Assembly: GCA_007922305.1 (NCBI GenBank)
Contig: ML677351.1
Span: 13,458,575-13,522,574, forward strand
DNA length: 64,000 nt
Direction of reading: 5' to 3'
Origin: Dermatemys mawii
Lineage: Eukaryota > Chordata > Testudines > Dermatemydidae
This document shows, in pieces, positions 22,619-34,600 of this stretch (its first letter is position 1; each line of letters begins with the position of its first letter). Under the pieces are notes generated by a model. That model searched no databases. It had not been told where the DNA came from and was given only the letters and a program-made list of their open reading frames with translations. Position numbers and translations under genes: made by a program.

Positions 22619-25600
22619 CTGAGGAAAGAAGACAATCGCTCTTAAGTGCTCAGAATTCCAGTGCACTCAACAGTACTAGATCCAAATGCTTCCTTCAGCC
22701 ACATTTTGATCCCTTCAAATATGGTTATGGGCAGGAGTGGAATATCAGAGTATAATCAAGGAAATCAGATGGAGAAGAGCTCTTCGCTCTAGTGCCATCA
22801 CTCACTTGACAGGATTGCTCCCTTCAGTATGTTAGAGTAATTGTCTATAACCATATTCTCATAGGCTGGTATGGGCCATTTAGGTGATGTCACAGATATA
22901 CACCAAATCCCATTGGTGCAGAACTAGGACTTCAGTAAATGCAAAAAAATAACCTACATATGCGGAGACAAATTCAAAGGACATACACCGTTTATTGTAA
23001 GTTACAAGCCAATAAATGAACCAAGGTTACACACCAAGTAGGCAGAAAGGTTGGGTCGTAATAACATAGCAAGGTTCCCCATAGTTTTACACCCTATTAG
23101 TTGATTTTCCTCCTATAGTCCAATCAGCATCCCCTTGGCATGATACACTAAATCAGGCTCACACCAATGTCTCAGCATAAATCGGATGCTACCATTTAAG
23201 TGACCTCTAAATTTGGTCCATTCTGTTAAGTGGATTAAAGAAAGCAGAGGAAAAATGTTTTGCTATCTTTTCCCATATCCTTTTTTTCTGAAGCCTGTTT
23301 TCCAGAACAGGTTAGAGATTGTGCACTGTTAACATCTAGCTAAGTGCAAAGGTTGCCCAGGCTGGGTAGGGTCATGAGCTCCTCAAGGTAGGGAAGTCCC
23401 TCCTCAAATGTCTGGAGAATGCCTGGCAAATTGTGACCACCACCACAAACACACAACTAAAATCCTCAACCACGCAGCCCAACCCAACCCTCCCCTCTCC
23501 TCCATTTTGCTGCTTGTTTCCACCCTAGCCCTCGCTTCAGCTCCTTGAAGCAAACAATGCTTTTAAGCTAAGAAACTGGACTCTAAGGCTGGAACCAGCT
23601 CCCAGTCCAGGTTTCCACCATAACGTTGCACTTCTGAAGCATTTGCTGAGCTCTGAGGGCCAGCTGCAGGGGGCAGCAGCAATTTCCCTGTAGGAGCCCT
23701 GTCCTGAAGCACTCGCATCTCCATTCTCAGTGAGGTGTAACTCAACCTTAAACACTTGAAAGCTGGTTTGAGACTCCAACTTCAGCCTCTGAACGTGAAG
23801 GTCTACTCTGAAAAAGGACTGTAAAATAGCACCGTCTTACTCAGCAGATCTGCTTCCTGGGGGGATTCAGAGATAGGTCTACTGACCTCAGGCTCAAAGT
23901 TCAGTTTTTACCCTTATTAGAATGACAGAGCCAACACAGCTGGACTCTATTCCTTTGGGTGCATCAACAGGATTGTTTACTACATTCCAAACACCTGTGC
24001 ACCCCATTAAGCACCAGGGAGCTGAGCAAGTGCCACTGAGGTCATAAATTGAAGAGAATGGGGACTGTAGAGCTGAGGGCATAATTTGCCTCACAGAATC
24101 TCTCACAGGTGGTGGTGCACAGCAGCAGATTAGCTGCTGGGCCCATGGGGCCTGTGCCCAGCAGCTCCCACCAACGGGGGGCCACTGGAAAAATTCTGCC
24201 ACCGAAGCCACAAGAGGGGGGGGGAAGCCCCCCCAGCAGCCTCTGACCCTGTCCCAAGTCCTCCACTCCCCTTTCCCCAAGCAAAACCCTCCCTCCCCTT
24301 CCTGCCCAGTGGCCCTGGGACTGGGGGAGTTCTCATTTCCTTCTATGCCCCAGGGCCGTGGCATGGGGACAGAGCTTCTCCGGTTTAGGGACCGTAGGGG
24401 GCGGGGGAGAAAGGAGCAAAAGGGATTGCAAGGCTGCAGTGGGGGGCCAGAATGAGGGGTACCCTGGGTGGAACAGGTGTGGGTATAAAATAAAGTTACA
24501 AATGCCCTTCAGGGGTTTGCGTCCCAACCACACTAGAAATAAGCTCTTCTACTGAGGGATAGCACTGCAACTATGATCAGCTCAAACATGCAGACCAACC
24601 ACACTTGCTTTAAATAGGAGGGTGGCTACTGACAGTGCATCCTCAGGGTGGGGGTGATTCCTGACTCTGAAGCTCACTTCCCCTGTGACCAAAGTCTAGA
24701 CTGTGTGACCCTTAGGCCACACTGTAAGGCTCATGTATTTTACTTGGGCCTGATTTACAAAGGTATTTATGAGGAGAGGCTTCTAGGTAGATTTTCAAAA
24801 GTGCCCAAGAGAGTTAGGTGCTTAACTTCTATAGACTTTCGGGGGAGTTAGATGCCTACTCTGCTTTTGTAAATCCCACTAGGTGTCTCTCTGCATCTTT
24901 AGGTGCCTGAATAGCTGTGTCAGTCTGCCCCAAGTTATTCTGGGGGAAACAAGGGGATGGTGCAAATAGGAGATTAGTGGTGGAGGGCTTGAGGATAAGC
25001 CTCATTTTGGGAGGAGGCAAAGTCTTTTTAAATGGTAAAAACGCCACTGTATTTTTGATGATTATACAGCAGTGACAGCCCTGGGAAAGGGCTCCTTTAC
25101 ACACTTCAGTACATAAAAACGGGTCTGAACCAAACCAGCTAAGATCTATAAACATCACTGAGCATTGTAGAATTTCTGATCCTGACCCAAATGGCTCAGT
25201 TGCTCCCTGCCTATAATAGAGCAAACCAAAATGCTGGCCCCACACAGCTGCCAACCGTTAAGAAAGCCCTGATATGACTCTATACTTTGTGATATTGGCT
25301 GTTACAATTAGTACAAATAGAGCATTGGATATTCTGCACTTTCTTCGCCAATCTATCAACAGAAGAGTTTCCAAGTAGTGCATTTTACCAAGTTTCCTAT
25401 GAGGCATCAAAAAGCAGCCGATGAATGTGACTCTCAGTAAAGGAACTGTACTTACCATGACACCGGAAATATTTTAAAAGCAAGGCAATGGCCACAAGGA
25501 AGATGCAGATGAGAACCAAACTCGAGGCAATAATGACCCCCTGGGGCGGAGGTGCTGCAGAAGAAGGACATTCCTCTAGTTTTTCTGAGAAGAAAGGATT

Positions 25601-28600
25601 GATAAATATAACTGAAGGGCCCTTCACCATAGTGCAACTTTCACACAAGAGTGGGTGTGAGAACCCTGTTCTGTCCAAATTCTAATGCCAAGTGATGCCA
25701 TTTTTGCCAGTAACATGCTTATTTGCAATATATTATCCAGCCACTCCTTACAATCTCTGAACTATATAGAGTTCCAGGCAGGGTATGCTCCCTGGTATAC
25801 AAAAGTGACAAAGCTGGAACTCAAGCTGTGAGGAAGCCTCCCATTCCCCAAAAGTATTTTTCTGGGTTTAAGGTTTTTTATGACAATTGTTTAGTTTTAA
25901 GTGCTGGATTTTTCTTCCAGAACTGGGCCTGGATGAACTGTGTTTTACATGAGTTTTGCAAGGCTGGGAACATCTAAAAGCAGATAGGCAAATTTGACAT
26001 AAAAAGGGGCACTCAGAGGTCATACACAGTAGCAACTAAGGTTTATAACCTATCTGATTAACAGAACAAGCACTGCCTGCCCTGAGGAGCCTCTGCTGGC
26101 TGTGGGTGTTTATGTGGGGAAGTAACAAAGCTCTTTCCCTTTAAGGAAGAGGGGAGGATGGGTGGGTAATTAGGAGTCTGCATTTAGAGAAACTTCCTGT
26201 CATAGACGCACTACTCAGATGCTCTTGTTTCAGGCACATTTACACCTAATCCAGGTCAGAATGTATACCTCCAAGTTTATACGTAAAAGAGACCTATGAA
26301 TGTGAAAGGCATATTTGATCTATCATTCTCTGAGTAGGGGCAAAGAGAGTGAGGGTGTGAAATTTAATTTCAGTGGATTCAGAAGCTCTTGCCATTCTCA
26401 TCAGATGGTGGAAGTCCTGTCACTTAGAACATTTAAAAGAATAGACACATACTACCCCTTCTACAGCAAGGAACTCTCCTGCATTGGCAGAAAGATGGCC
26501 GAAATGTACGCTTCCTCTCATAGGGCCAGGGCAGCTAGGCAACCACCTATGGCACCAAGTAGTTGGGGGCGGCAGTGGAGTGGAGGTGAGCTGGGGCAGG
26601 GGGGCACGGGAAGGGCGCCCACAACAAGTAACAGGGGAACCACTCCCCGCCCCAGTTCACCTGAGCTCCATCTCCCTCCCTGAGCACAGTGCCTGCTCTA
26701 ATTCTCCTCCCTTCCCAGACTTGCCTGATTGGCACCGCAAGCCTGGAAGATGGTAAAAGTGGAGGAAGCGGAACCAAGGTGAGCTGGGGCAGGGAGCCGC
26801 CGCAGAGGGGCCTCCCTGGGCAGAGGGGGGGTCTCCCCGGGTGGAGGGGGGCAGGGAGCTGCTGCAGGGGGGGCTCCCTGGGTGAAGGGGGGGGAGGGGA
26901 GCTGCCATCACAGGGGATAGGGCTCCCCGGGTGGCGGAAGCTGCTGCTGCAAGGGAGGGGGGGGCTCCCCGGGCGGTGGAGGCGAGGGGGGTGCACCGCA
27001 GGGCTCCCAGGGCCGGTGCGGGTGGGCACAAGGTGGAAGTTTCGCCTAGGGCGCCAAATATCCTTTCACCGGCCCTGCATAGGGCTTTACCCTCGCTAAT
27101 GGCTATGATTCGAAGATTGGACTACATTAAGCAGCATTCAGCTTCCTGAACTTTGGCTTTATTCTCCCCATAAACCTGTCAGCTGCATATGTGAGCCCCA
27201 CTAGCCCAAGCATTTGTTGTTTTAAGGACTGTTCCCAACAAACTGAAGTGAAAGTGGCCACCCGCTTTAAAAATCAAAAGCTGTTTTTTGTTGTCGTCAC
27301 TGTTGTTTCCCGTCCCTGCCTTCAAAGAATCAGTCATTACCTCAAGCTATTGTTTTATTATGCTTATTTTGCTGGGATTTTTTCTCCTCTCTCTTCCATT
27401 CCACGCGGTATACTGTTGAGCCCTTTTTTTCATACTTGTTTCCTCCTGGGAATTTAGACATTATGTCCAGCTATTAGCAATATTCTCTAAGGGCCAAGTT
27501 CTGAGACCCTTGCTCAAGATGAATGGTACCTTCACAAGTCCCGTTGTGTTCAGCAGGGCTATGATGAATAAGACACTATTCACCATGGGCAAGGGCAGCA
27601 GTATCTCTCCTTAGCTTCCCTTGGAAATGCCTGGATCCATACAGTCAGAACATTGAGCATAGAAACATGTTTTAAATGTTTTTAATAAAAATGTTTTTTT
27701 AAATCTCTGGCTTCAAGCATCTTCTTGCAAGCTCCTTTGTACAGTGAAGCATTTAGACTGTAACGGCTACCTCACATTCAGTGTACTGCCTTTCATCACC
27801 CTCCCTGTCTGTCTTCACTTGTCCCTTTCAGCCACAGGCCTATTTATTGTATGATCCTCTGCACAGTATACAGTCACGGTACATTACTACATACACACGT
27901 TAGGAATACTACAGAGTGTGGGAAGATGGAATTTCTTCCTGATTATTGCAGCCAGTAACAGACCTTGAGACAGGAATGAGAGGGCTTGCAAGTTTTATGT
28001 TTGTGTAACTGTGGACACGATTCTGACATGAGTAAATGCACCCTTTTTTCTGAGCTATGTACCTCAGTGAGTTCCACAAGTTCATTACACACTGCATACG
28101 ATTGGCAGAAACTTACCCAGAGAGTAGTTAGAGGACACTTTGTAGTTATCATACTCAATGGTACACGTGAGGAAAATGTCTTCAGTCAAATTGACCTGCA
28201 GATTGGCGGTAACATTATAAAGGCTGTTTTCTGAGCCAAGTGGCTTGATTTGCCAGTCCACAGACATATTGTTGAGGATCCCAGAGACTTTGGGCTCTGG
28301 AAAGCCCCCATAAGAAGAACAGTTCACCATCACCTCAGTTGAGCCACAAGCATTTTTGGGTTTATCAGCTGATATGACCGGCTTGCTGAAGTCAGCTGGA
28401 AAAAAGGCAGTGAGAGAGGGTTAATTACCATTCTGTCAGATGAGGCACAAAATTGCAGTCTTCCTGACCCCTTGTCATTAAAAAGCCCATGGCACTTTGC
28501 ATTCTAGCACCTCCAAATTCCTTCTGAAGTTGCAGGTAGATAGGGAATTCTGGTATTCACCTTCACTCCCTATCCTAAACTATTGTTCAGTATTGCAGTG

Positions 28601-31600
28601 CACTGTTTCACCAGATGCCACATTCAGTGGTGGTGCATGGTCTCTCTCGATGTTCGGTCATTTGTAGGGTGGCCTTCTTAAAGGAAAGTGCTATAGAAAG
28701 ACAGGGTTTGTGGTTATTAATAGTCTGTTGCACAAATGTGTAGAAAAGATAATACCTGGTGTGAGAAGGGCAAAATAAATGTATTTCTTGCACTAGATGC
28801 AAATGTCCCCATTTTCCCCATCAATGTACTTCAGCCCTACATAAGAGGCCCATCTCTAGAATGTGCAAAGGGAGTTGAGTCGCTAAGGAATATTCACACA
28901 TTGGCTTCTCTTCTGAGCCATCCAGCAAGGGAGTCAATTGATTAATGATTTGTATTATGGTCATGTCTAGGGACACCCCACCTCCTAACTGCAATCAGGG
29001 CCCTATGATGCTAGGCACTGTACAGATGCAGTCCCTGCCTCAAAGAGCTTGCAATCCAAGTAGACAAGAATCAAAGCACGGGAGAGGAAACTGAGGCACA
29101 GAGGGATGAAGTGACTTGTCAAAGGTCACACAGCAGATCAATGGCAGAAAGAGAAAGATCCCAGGCCTCCTCAGTTCTATCCCAGCACCCTTATCCACTG
29201 GGCCCCACTGCCTTAGTTAGCACAAAGGATTGTTTTGGAAACAGTCACTGCTAAACCAGACACTGGGCTGAAACCACTAGCTCACTTGACAGAGGAGCAC
29301 TGAACTGTCATCATATGGTAACAACTTTCAGTCACTGTTGTCCTAGTCAAATAGCAGCCTAGAAGTGAAAATCTCCATATCCCATTACCAATCCCTCTAT
29401 CCCAAAGGACTGAAGCCCCTCGCAGCTGTTACATAGGCCTGTTAGAATGCAGAGGTGGGAGATGGCGGAACAGAAGAGAGCTGGCCTGGTTTTAGTGCCT
29501 TGCTACATTTCCCATTAAGTTGATTTGTCAGCCCTAGGAATATTCCTCTCCATAGGTGATGCACTCCACAGGAAGGGGAATGGAGTGTTCTGGGAATACA
29601 GGTGGTGAGAAACTGGACAAGTCTCCTTTTTCACGTCAGTTCTCACTTGCTTATAGGGAGACAGTTTACTCAGGGGTCCTTGCACACCAGTGGGTGTTAG
29701 ATACATGTTGCTGTAAGGCAGGCTGAGGACTAGTGATGGGAAAACCTCAGGAGAAATGCACATTCGAGATGTGGAAGATTTCAGTGCTTATTCCTGGGCC
29801 TAGATAGAGGTTTCCCTGCGAGATCTCTGGAACTTTCTGCTGCCATACGGGTCAAAAAGAAATCAAAGTCTGTGCTCTCAGTTGAAACCAACTATCACAG
29901 AGGCAGCCGTGCAAATGGAAAATGATGATGTGAATAGAATTTCTTCTAACTTCCACCAAAGGTTCAGATTCGTTCTGAGCAAGAACACTCCTGTTCCTCC
30001 ACTAAACCATGTGCCTGGGGCAGTGCTTACAGTGATCTGAAAAAGTGTGCGTGGGGTGGGGGGGAACGAGCATTTTCTCCAGAAATGAAAGTGACATTGT
30101 CAACATCTGCCTGTCTCGTCTGTTCTACCCCTTGGCTCTCCATCCATTTGGCCCTTTCCCAGCTTCAGTCTGTTCTTCCTGCAGCTCCTGGGGTTCTTCC
30201 CTCCCCTCTCCCAGGCCAAGAGTGGCTGCAGTGGTGTCCCCTCTCCCCCTTCCCATGCTGGTGTTGCAGGCAAAGGAGAGACCAGAGGCCACCCACCTGT
30301 CCCCATTGCTCACAGGAGGGGCTATGGGGGTGGGGGGATAAGGAGCAGGGCCTTCCTGAGCTGCTGGGCTCTTCCTGCCCCTCACTCCCCTCCTGGAAGA
30401 ATAAGCTCCTTCGGGCGTGGGCGACAGAGGAAGAGCTCTGCCCGTTCCCTGCATTAGCTCTGATTGGCTGCTTACACCCCAGGAGGTGGGAAAGTAGCCC
30501 ATTAGAGGGGCTCCAACCCTCCCCATCCCTTCTGCAGGGCTCACATGCACTCCTCAATGACAGCTCAAATTGTGGAACTTTTATTGGCTGGGTCTGGAAC
30601 CCCTTTCAACCAGGCGCCATTTAAGCACAGGTCTGAGCTGAGGTTCATTTAACCCTTAGAGCAGGGAGGTGTCTCATCCCTAGAGCACTAGCCAGTCCCC
30701 TAGTACGCTGTGGGGTTCTCCAAGGGGGATGGGGCAAACCCAGGAAGGGACTATGGCTGCTGAGAGATGGGGCCTGGCCAGAAAGCAGTGTTCCCACCGT
30801 ACCATGCCTTCTCTTGCAGGGAGCACTTCTTCCCGCCCTACGAGAGAGACCCGACTTCTCTGTGCCTCACTCGGGAAAGCAGCAGGGGGCCAAACAGCTC
30901 AGAGCACAGACCAGTGATGGCACTTTCTGGAGCGGCTCCCAGAATAAACTCCATGTCAAAGAGACAACTAGCAGGCAAGGGCAGGCAGGGAGGGAGGGGG
31001 GAGACCCTCTTTCAATGCTTGAAATAGTGTGGACAGGGCCAGATTTCCAGTGAGGCACAGCAGACGCGTGCCTAGGGAGTCAAGGAGTTAGAAGTTAAAA
31101 CATACGCCAGTGATTCTCAACCTGTGTGCTAAAAAATATTCAGTTTGCCACTCCAGTCCCGGCAGGGGGCGTGGCTGGTAGAGGGGCCGACGGCACCATG
31201 CGGCCATGCTGGCGTTCACCTGCCCCCAGGGAAAGGCAAAGCAGTGCCTGGTGGCAGGGGAAGGCTTCAGCAATGCAACGCGGGGGGTCCTGCTGAGCAA
31301 GTAGGCCCTGAGGGAGCCTGGCCTGGGCAGGCCCTGCTCCTGCTCCAGCCTGGCTGATCACGCCTCTCTGAGGTGCCAGAGCAAACCCCAACTGGCTCCG
31401 GCTGAGCTGCCGGCACAGCCCAGTGGACACAGTCACCTCCCAGCGGGGCTGGTGAGTGTGGCCAGGGTGCAGGAGAGTGGATCTGTAGGGAGCTGGGTGG
31501 GGGGCTCTGGGCGGTGAGGAGTACTACGCCATGGCGGGTGCAGGAGGTCTGTGTGTGTTGGGGTGCTGGACAGTGGGGGGAGGTGTCTATGTGGGGCACT

Positions 31601-34600
31601 GCACAGTTGTGGAGGGAGGGTGTGTGTGCAGGGGGCAGTGGAAGGTCAGTAGGGGGGCGGGGATGCTGAACATACTGTGCCTAGGTGTGTGTAAGGTGTA
31701 AATCTGGTCCTGAGTGTGGACTGCCCTGTAGGAGGACAGAGCTAATGAAGGGGGTTGGCAGGTAATCCTATTGGAATTAGAATCCTAATGGCGAGTCGAG
31801 CCATGCTTATGCTTCTCAAGGATGCTATGGCCTGACTGCTCTGTGGCCACAGTCAATGGTATGTCTAGTCATCTGTCTTAATCCCTTGGTCTTTGTGTAT
31901 TAATTAAAGGCTTCACACCACTTACCTACAACCACCAAACCCACAGTCGCCGTACACAGAGCCTTGAAAGCTACCTTCTCTAGCTCTTGAACTATGCATT
32001 CATATTTGTCACCGTCTGATGGTTCCACTGGAGAGATTGTCAGCGTGAAGTTCTGTAGGTCCATGTAGGTCCGGTTCACATACTTTGAATTGACCGGGAC
32101 TGGGACTGGCTTCCCTGCTGAGTAAGCCTCCACTACATCTAGTGCTTCTGTTTGCCAGTAAACGCGATATTTCTGCAGGGACTCTGGGCTGGGTAGTTCA
32201 TAGCAGCAGGGCAGGATGGCGCTCTCTCCCACTTTGGCTACCCTTTTTTCCTGTGCAAAGACTGCAGGGAAACAAACAGGAAACAACAACATATGTCAAG
32301 AGACAGTCATGTATCCATAAAGCCTGTTCTGCCTGCAACTCCATCACCCTTGGTCACAACTCTGTCTATTCCCACTGACATACCCCAACTTTTCATTGTC
32401 CAGTTTACACCGAAAAATCCTCCTGGAAGGAACCTGTCTTGGTGATGTGTCCTTGTGATGCACCAGTCTCACTATGGATCTAAGTAATAAAAAATGGTCG
32501 CTAAGCATGGGGATTAGTGAAAATGAATAGAGCAGCAGTAACTGCATGGAAAGCAGGATAAGACACAACTTTCAAAACTCAGGGTAAGTAATCATCACTA
32601 TTGTCACTGAAGGGGTGACATATGTTGCCAAAGCCGGTAGAGACCAAAACATCTCCTCTTCTCTCTTCTTAGAGCTGTTTGTTTGCAAAATCCCTGTCAT
32701 TTTCCTGTTTGTTTCCCTAACCCCAAGCAAATGCAGTAATGCATCTTTTTTGTAAAGGGAAGGGAGGGAGAACCAACCCAACACCCAGCAATCATAAGCA
32801 ATCCTACAACAACAAGCCAGCGTTATAGCCCAACATTCACAAGCCTCTCTACAATAACAAACCAAGACACGCAGCCTATAGCTCACGAGCATCCCTCCAA
32901 CAAATCTGGATACATACCCTGGTGCTCCTGAGGAGCCTCACTAAACCAAAACAGGCAACTCACTGCTCATGAGCATCCCTATGATAACAAACCAATGTCA
33001 CAGCTGGGTGCTTATGAACCATCCCTCTGACAATAAGCCAGCACACGTATGAAACAAACAAACAAACAAAGAAAAGATCAGTAAGGAAACAACCCAGCCC
33101 TGTCCTGCAGTGGTTCCCCTGCTTTGCTGTATCCCCCTTTGCACTGTACTCCCACGCCCAGTCCTTCAATGCAGCACTACAGTAGCTCTGCTTCCCGCAC
33201 CTCCCCCTCCACCTGGCCACACAGTGAAGGTAGGACATCATAGGCGATGGCAAGCTGGAAGGCTTGAGAGGACCCGTGACAGCAGAGTAGAGGCTAGCTG
33301 AGGATTGATTGGCCCAGAGTGATGACAGAGAAGTGTTTGGAGAGAAAGAATGATCTTATGGTTAAAGCAAAATGTGGGCCGTTCTATTCGGGCCTTTGCC
33401 ATGAGTTGCTGAGTCGCTTTGGGCAAGTCACTTAACCTCTCTGTGGCCTAGTTTCCCAAAGCGGGGATAATGATACTTACCAACCCTAAAGGGTCTCCTA
33501 AGGCTTAACTCATTGCTTGTAAAGTTCTCTGAGATCCTCCTCAGAAGGTGCTAGAGAAGGAAAAAATCTTAGCCTGCCCCGGTGCTCCCTGATTTGCAGG
33601 AGGCATGCCTGCCATTAACCAGAGTTCACAGTTCAGACAGCAAACCAATCCAAATGCATGAGATTTCAAAACTCCAGCCTGAAATGCACGGAAAACCATC
33701 GCCAGCTCACATGCCCCTGCTCCACCCACCTGCCATATGGCAAATCAGTAGGAAACAGAGAAAAATGCCAGGGTCAGCAAATACAAAATTGGGTTTTCCA
33801 TTTAATTGGGGAACTCTTCTTTGACTCAGGCACTTCATCGCCCCCTCACTAGGGACAGATCCCAAGGAGAGCTCGTTTTTAAATCAGTCAGGTGAGCTAC
33901 TCTGTGTTACACAGCCCACCTTAAGCTGCATGTCTTGCTGCTCCTCCTCTTTGAGTGTATCTGTCTTCTTCCTGTTTGTGTCTCCTTCCAGCTCAGTTAC
34001 TATCATTGCTAGATTTCCGATAACGGCAACTGAAACTTTGGGATTCTGGCCTCATATCACCACCCAATGGAGCTGGTTGGTTTTTTTTCATTATAGAGTG
34101 GGCGTAGCTGTAAATGTCAACGAGACGTCGCATCATGAGTTACATGACGTTCTCCACACTTTGCCACCAAGAGTCTCCTCTGCAACCAAAAGGAGAACAA
34201 AAACCTCCTGGGCAGTACATATGCAGTGGCTGGAAACTCCTGCTGATGTCACACCCCCCTTAAAAGGCACTGCACCCATGAAACTGCAACCCGAACACTT
34301 TAAGCCTGAAGCAACCACAGTCTACGGAGAGTCATGCAGCTCCACAAAAGTCCCCAGTTCATATGAGTTTACTTTAAAGGTAAATTGCAAAGCAAAAATA
34401 AAAACTGAATCCAGCCCAGATTTATGTACCTAATGTTCCCCATAACCACACTCTGTGGAAAGCCTCCACCATGGGAAAAACGTTTCAATGAATCATCTAG
34501 ACAAAAAATCCCTCCTCTTCGAAACGCACCAATGAAATCCTCTTGGTTCTTGCTCTTTGTTTCCAAAGTGAATACTTAATTGTGACCCCATGGATGAGGG

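Noticed and set aside
23758..23825. Minus-strand acceptor CAGTCCTTTTTCAG as CD80 tail exon
   Set aside because: In phase it gives a stop after one residue; less likely than 22,618.
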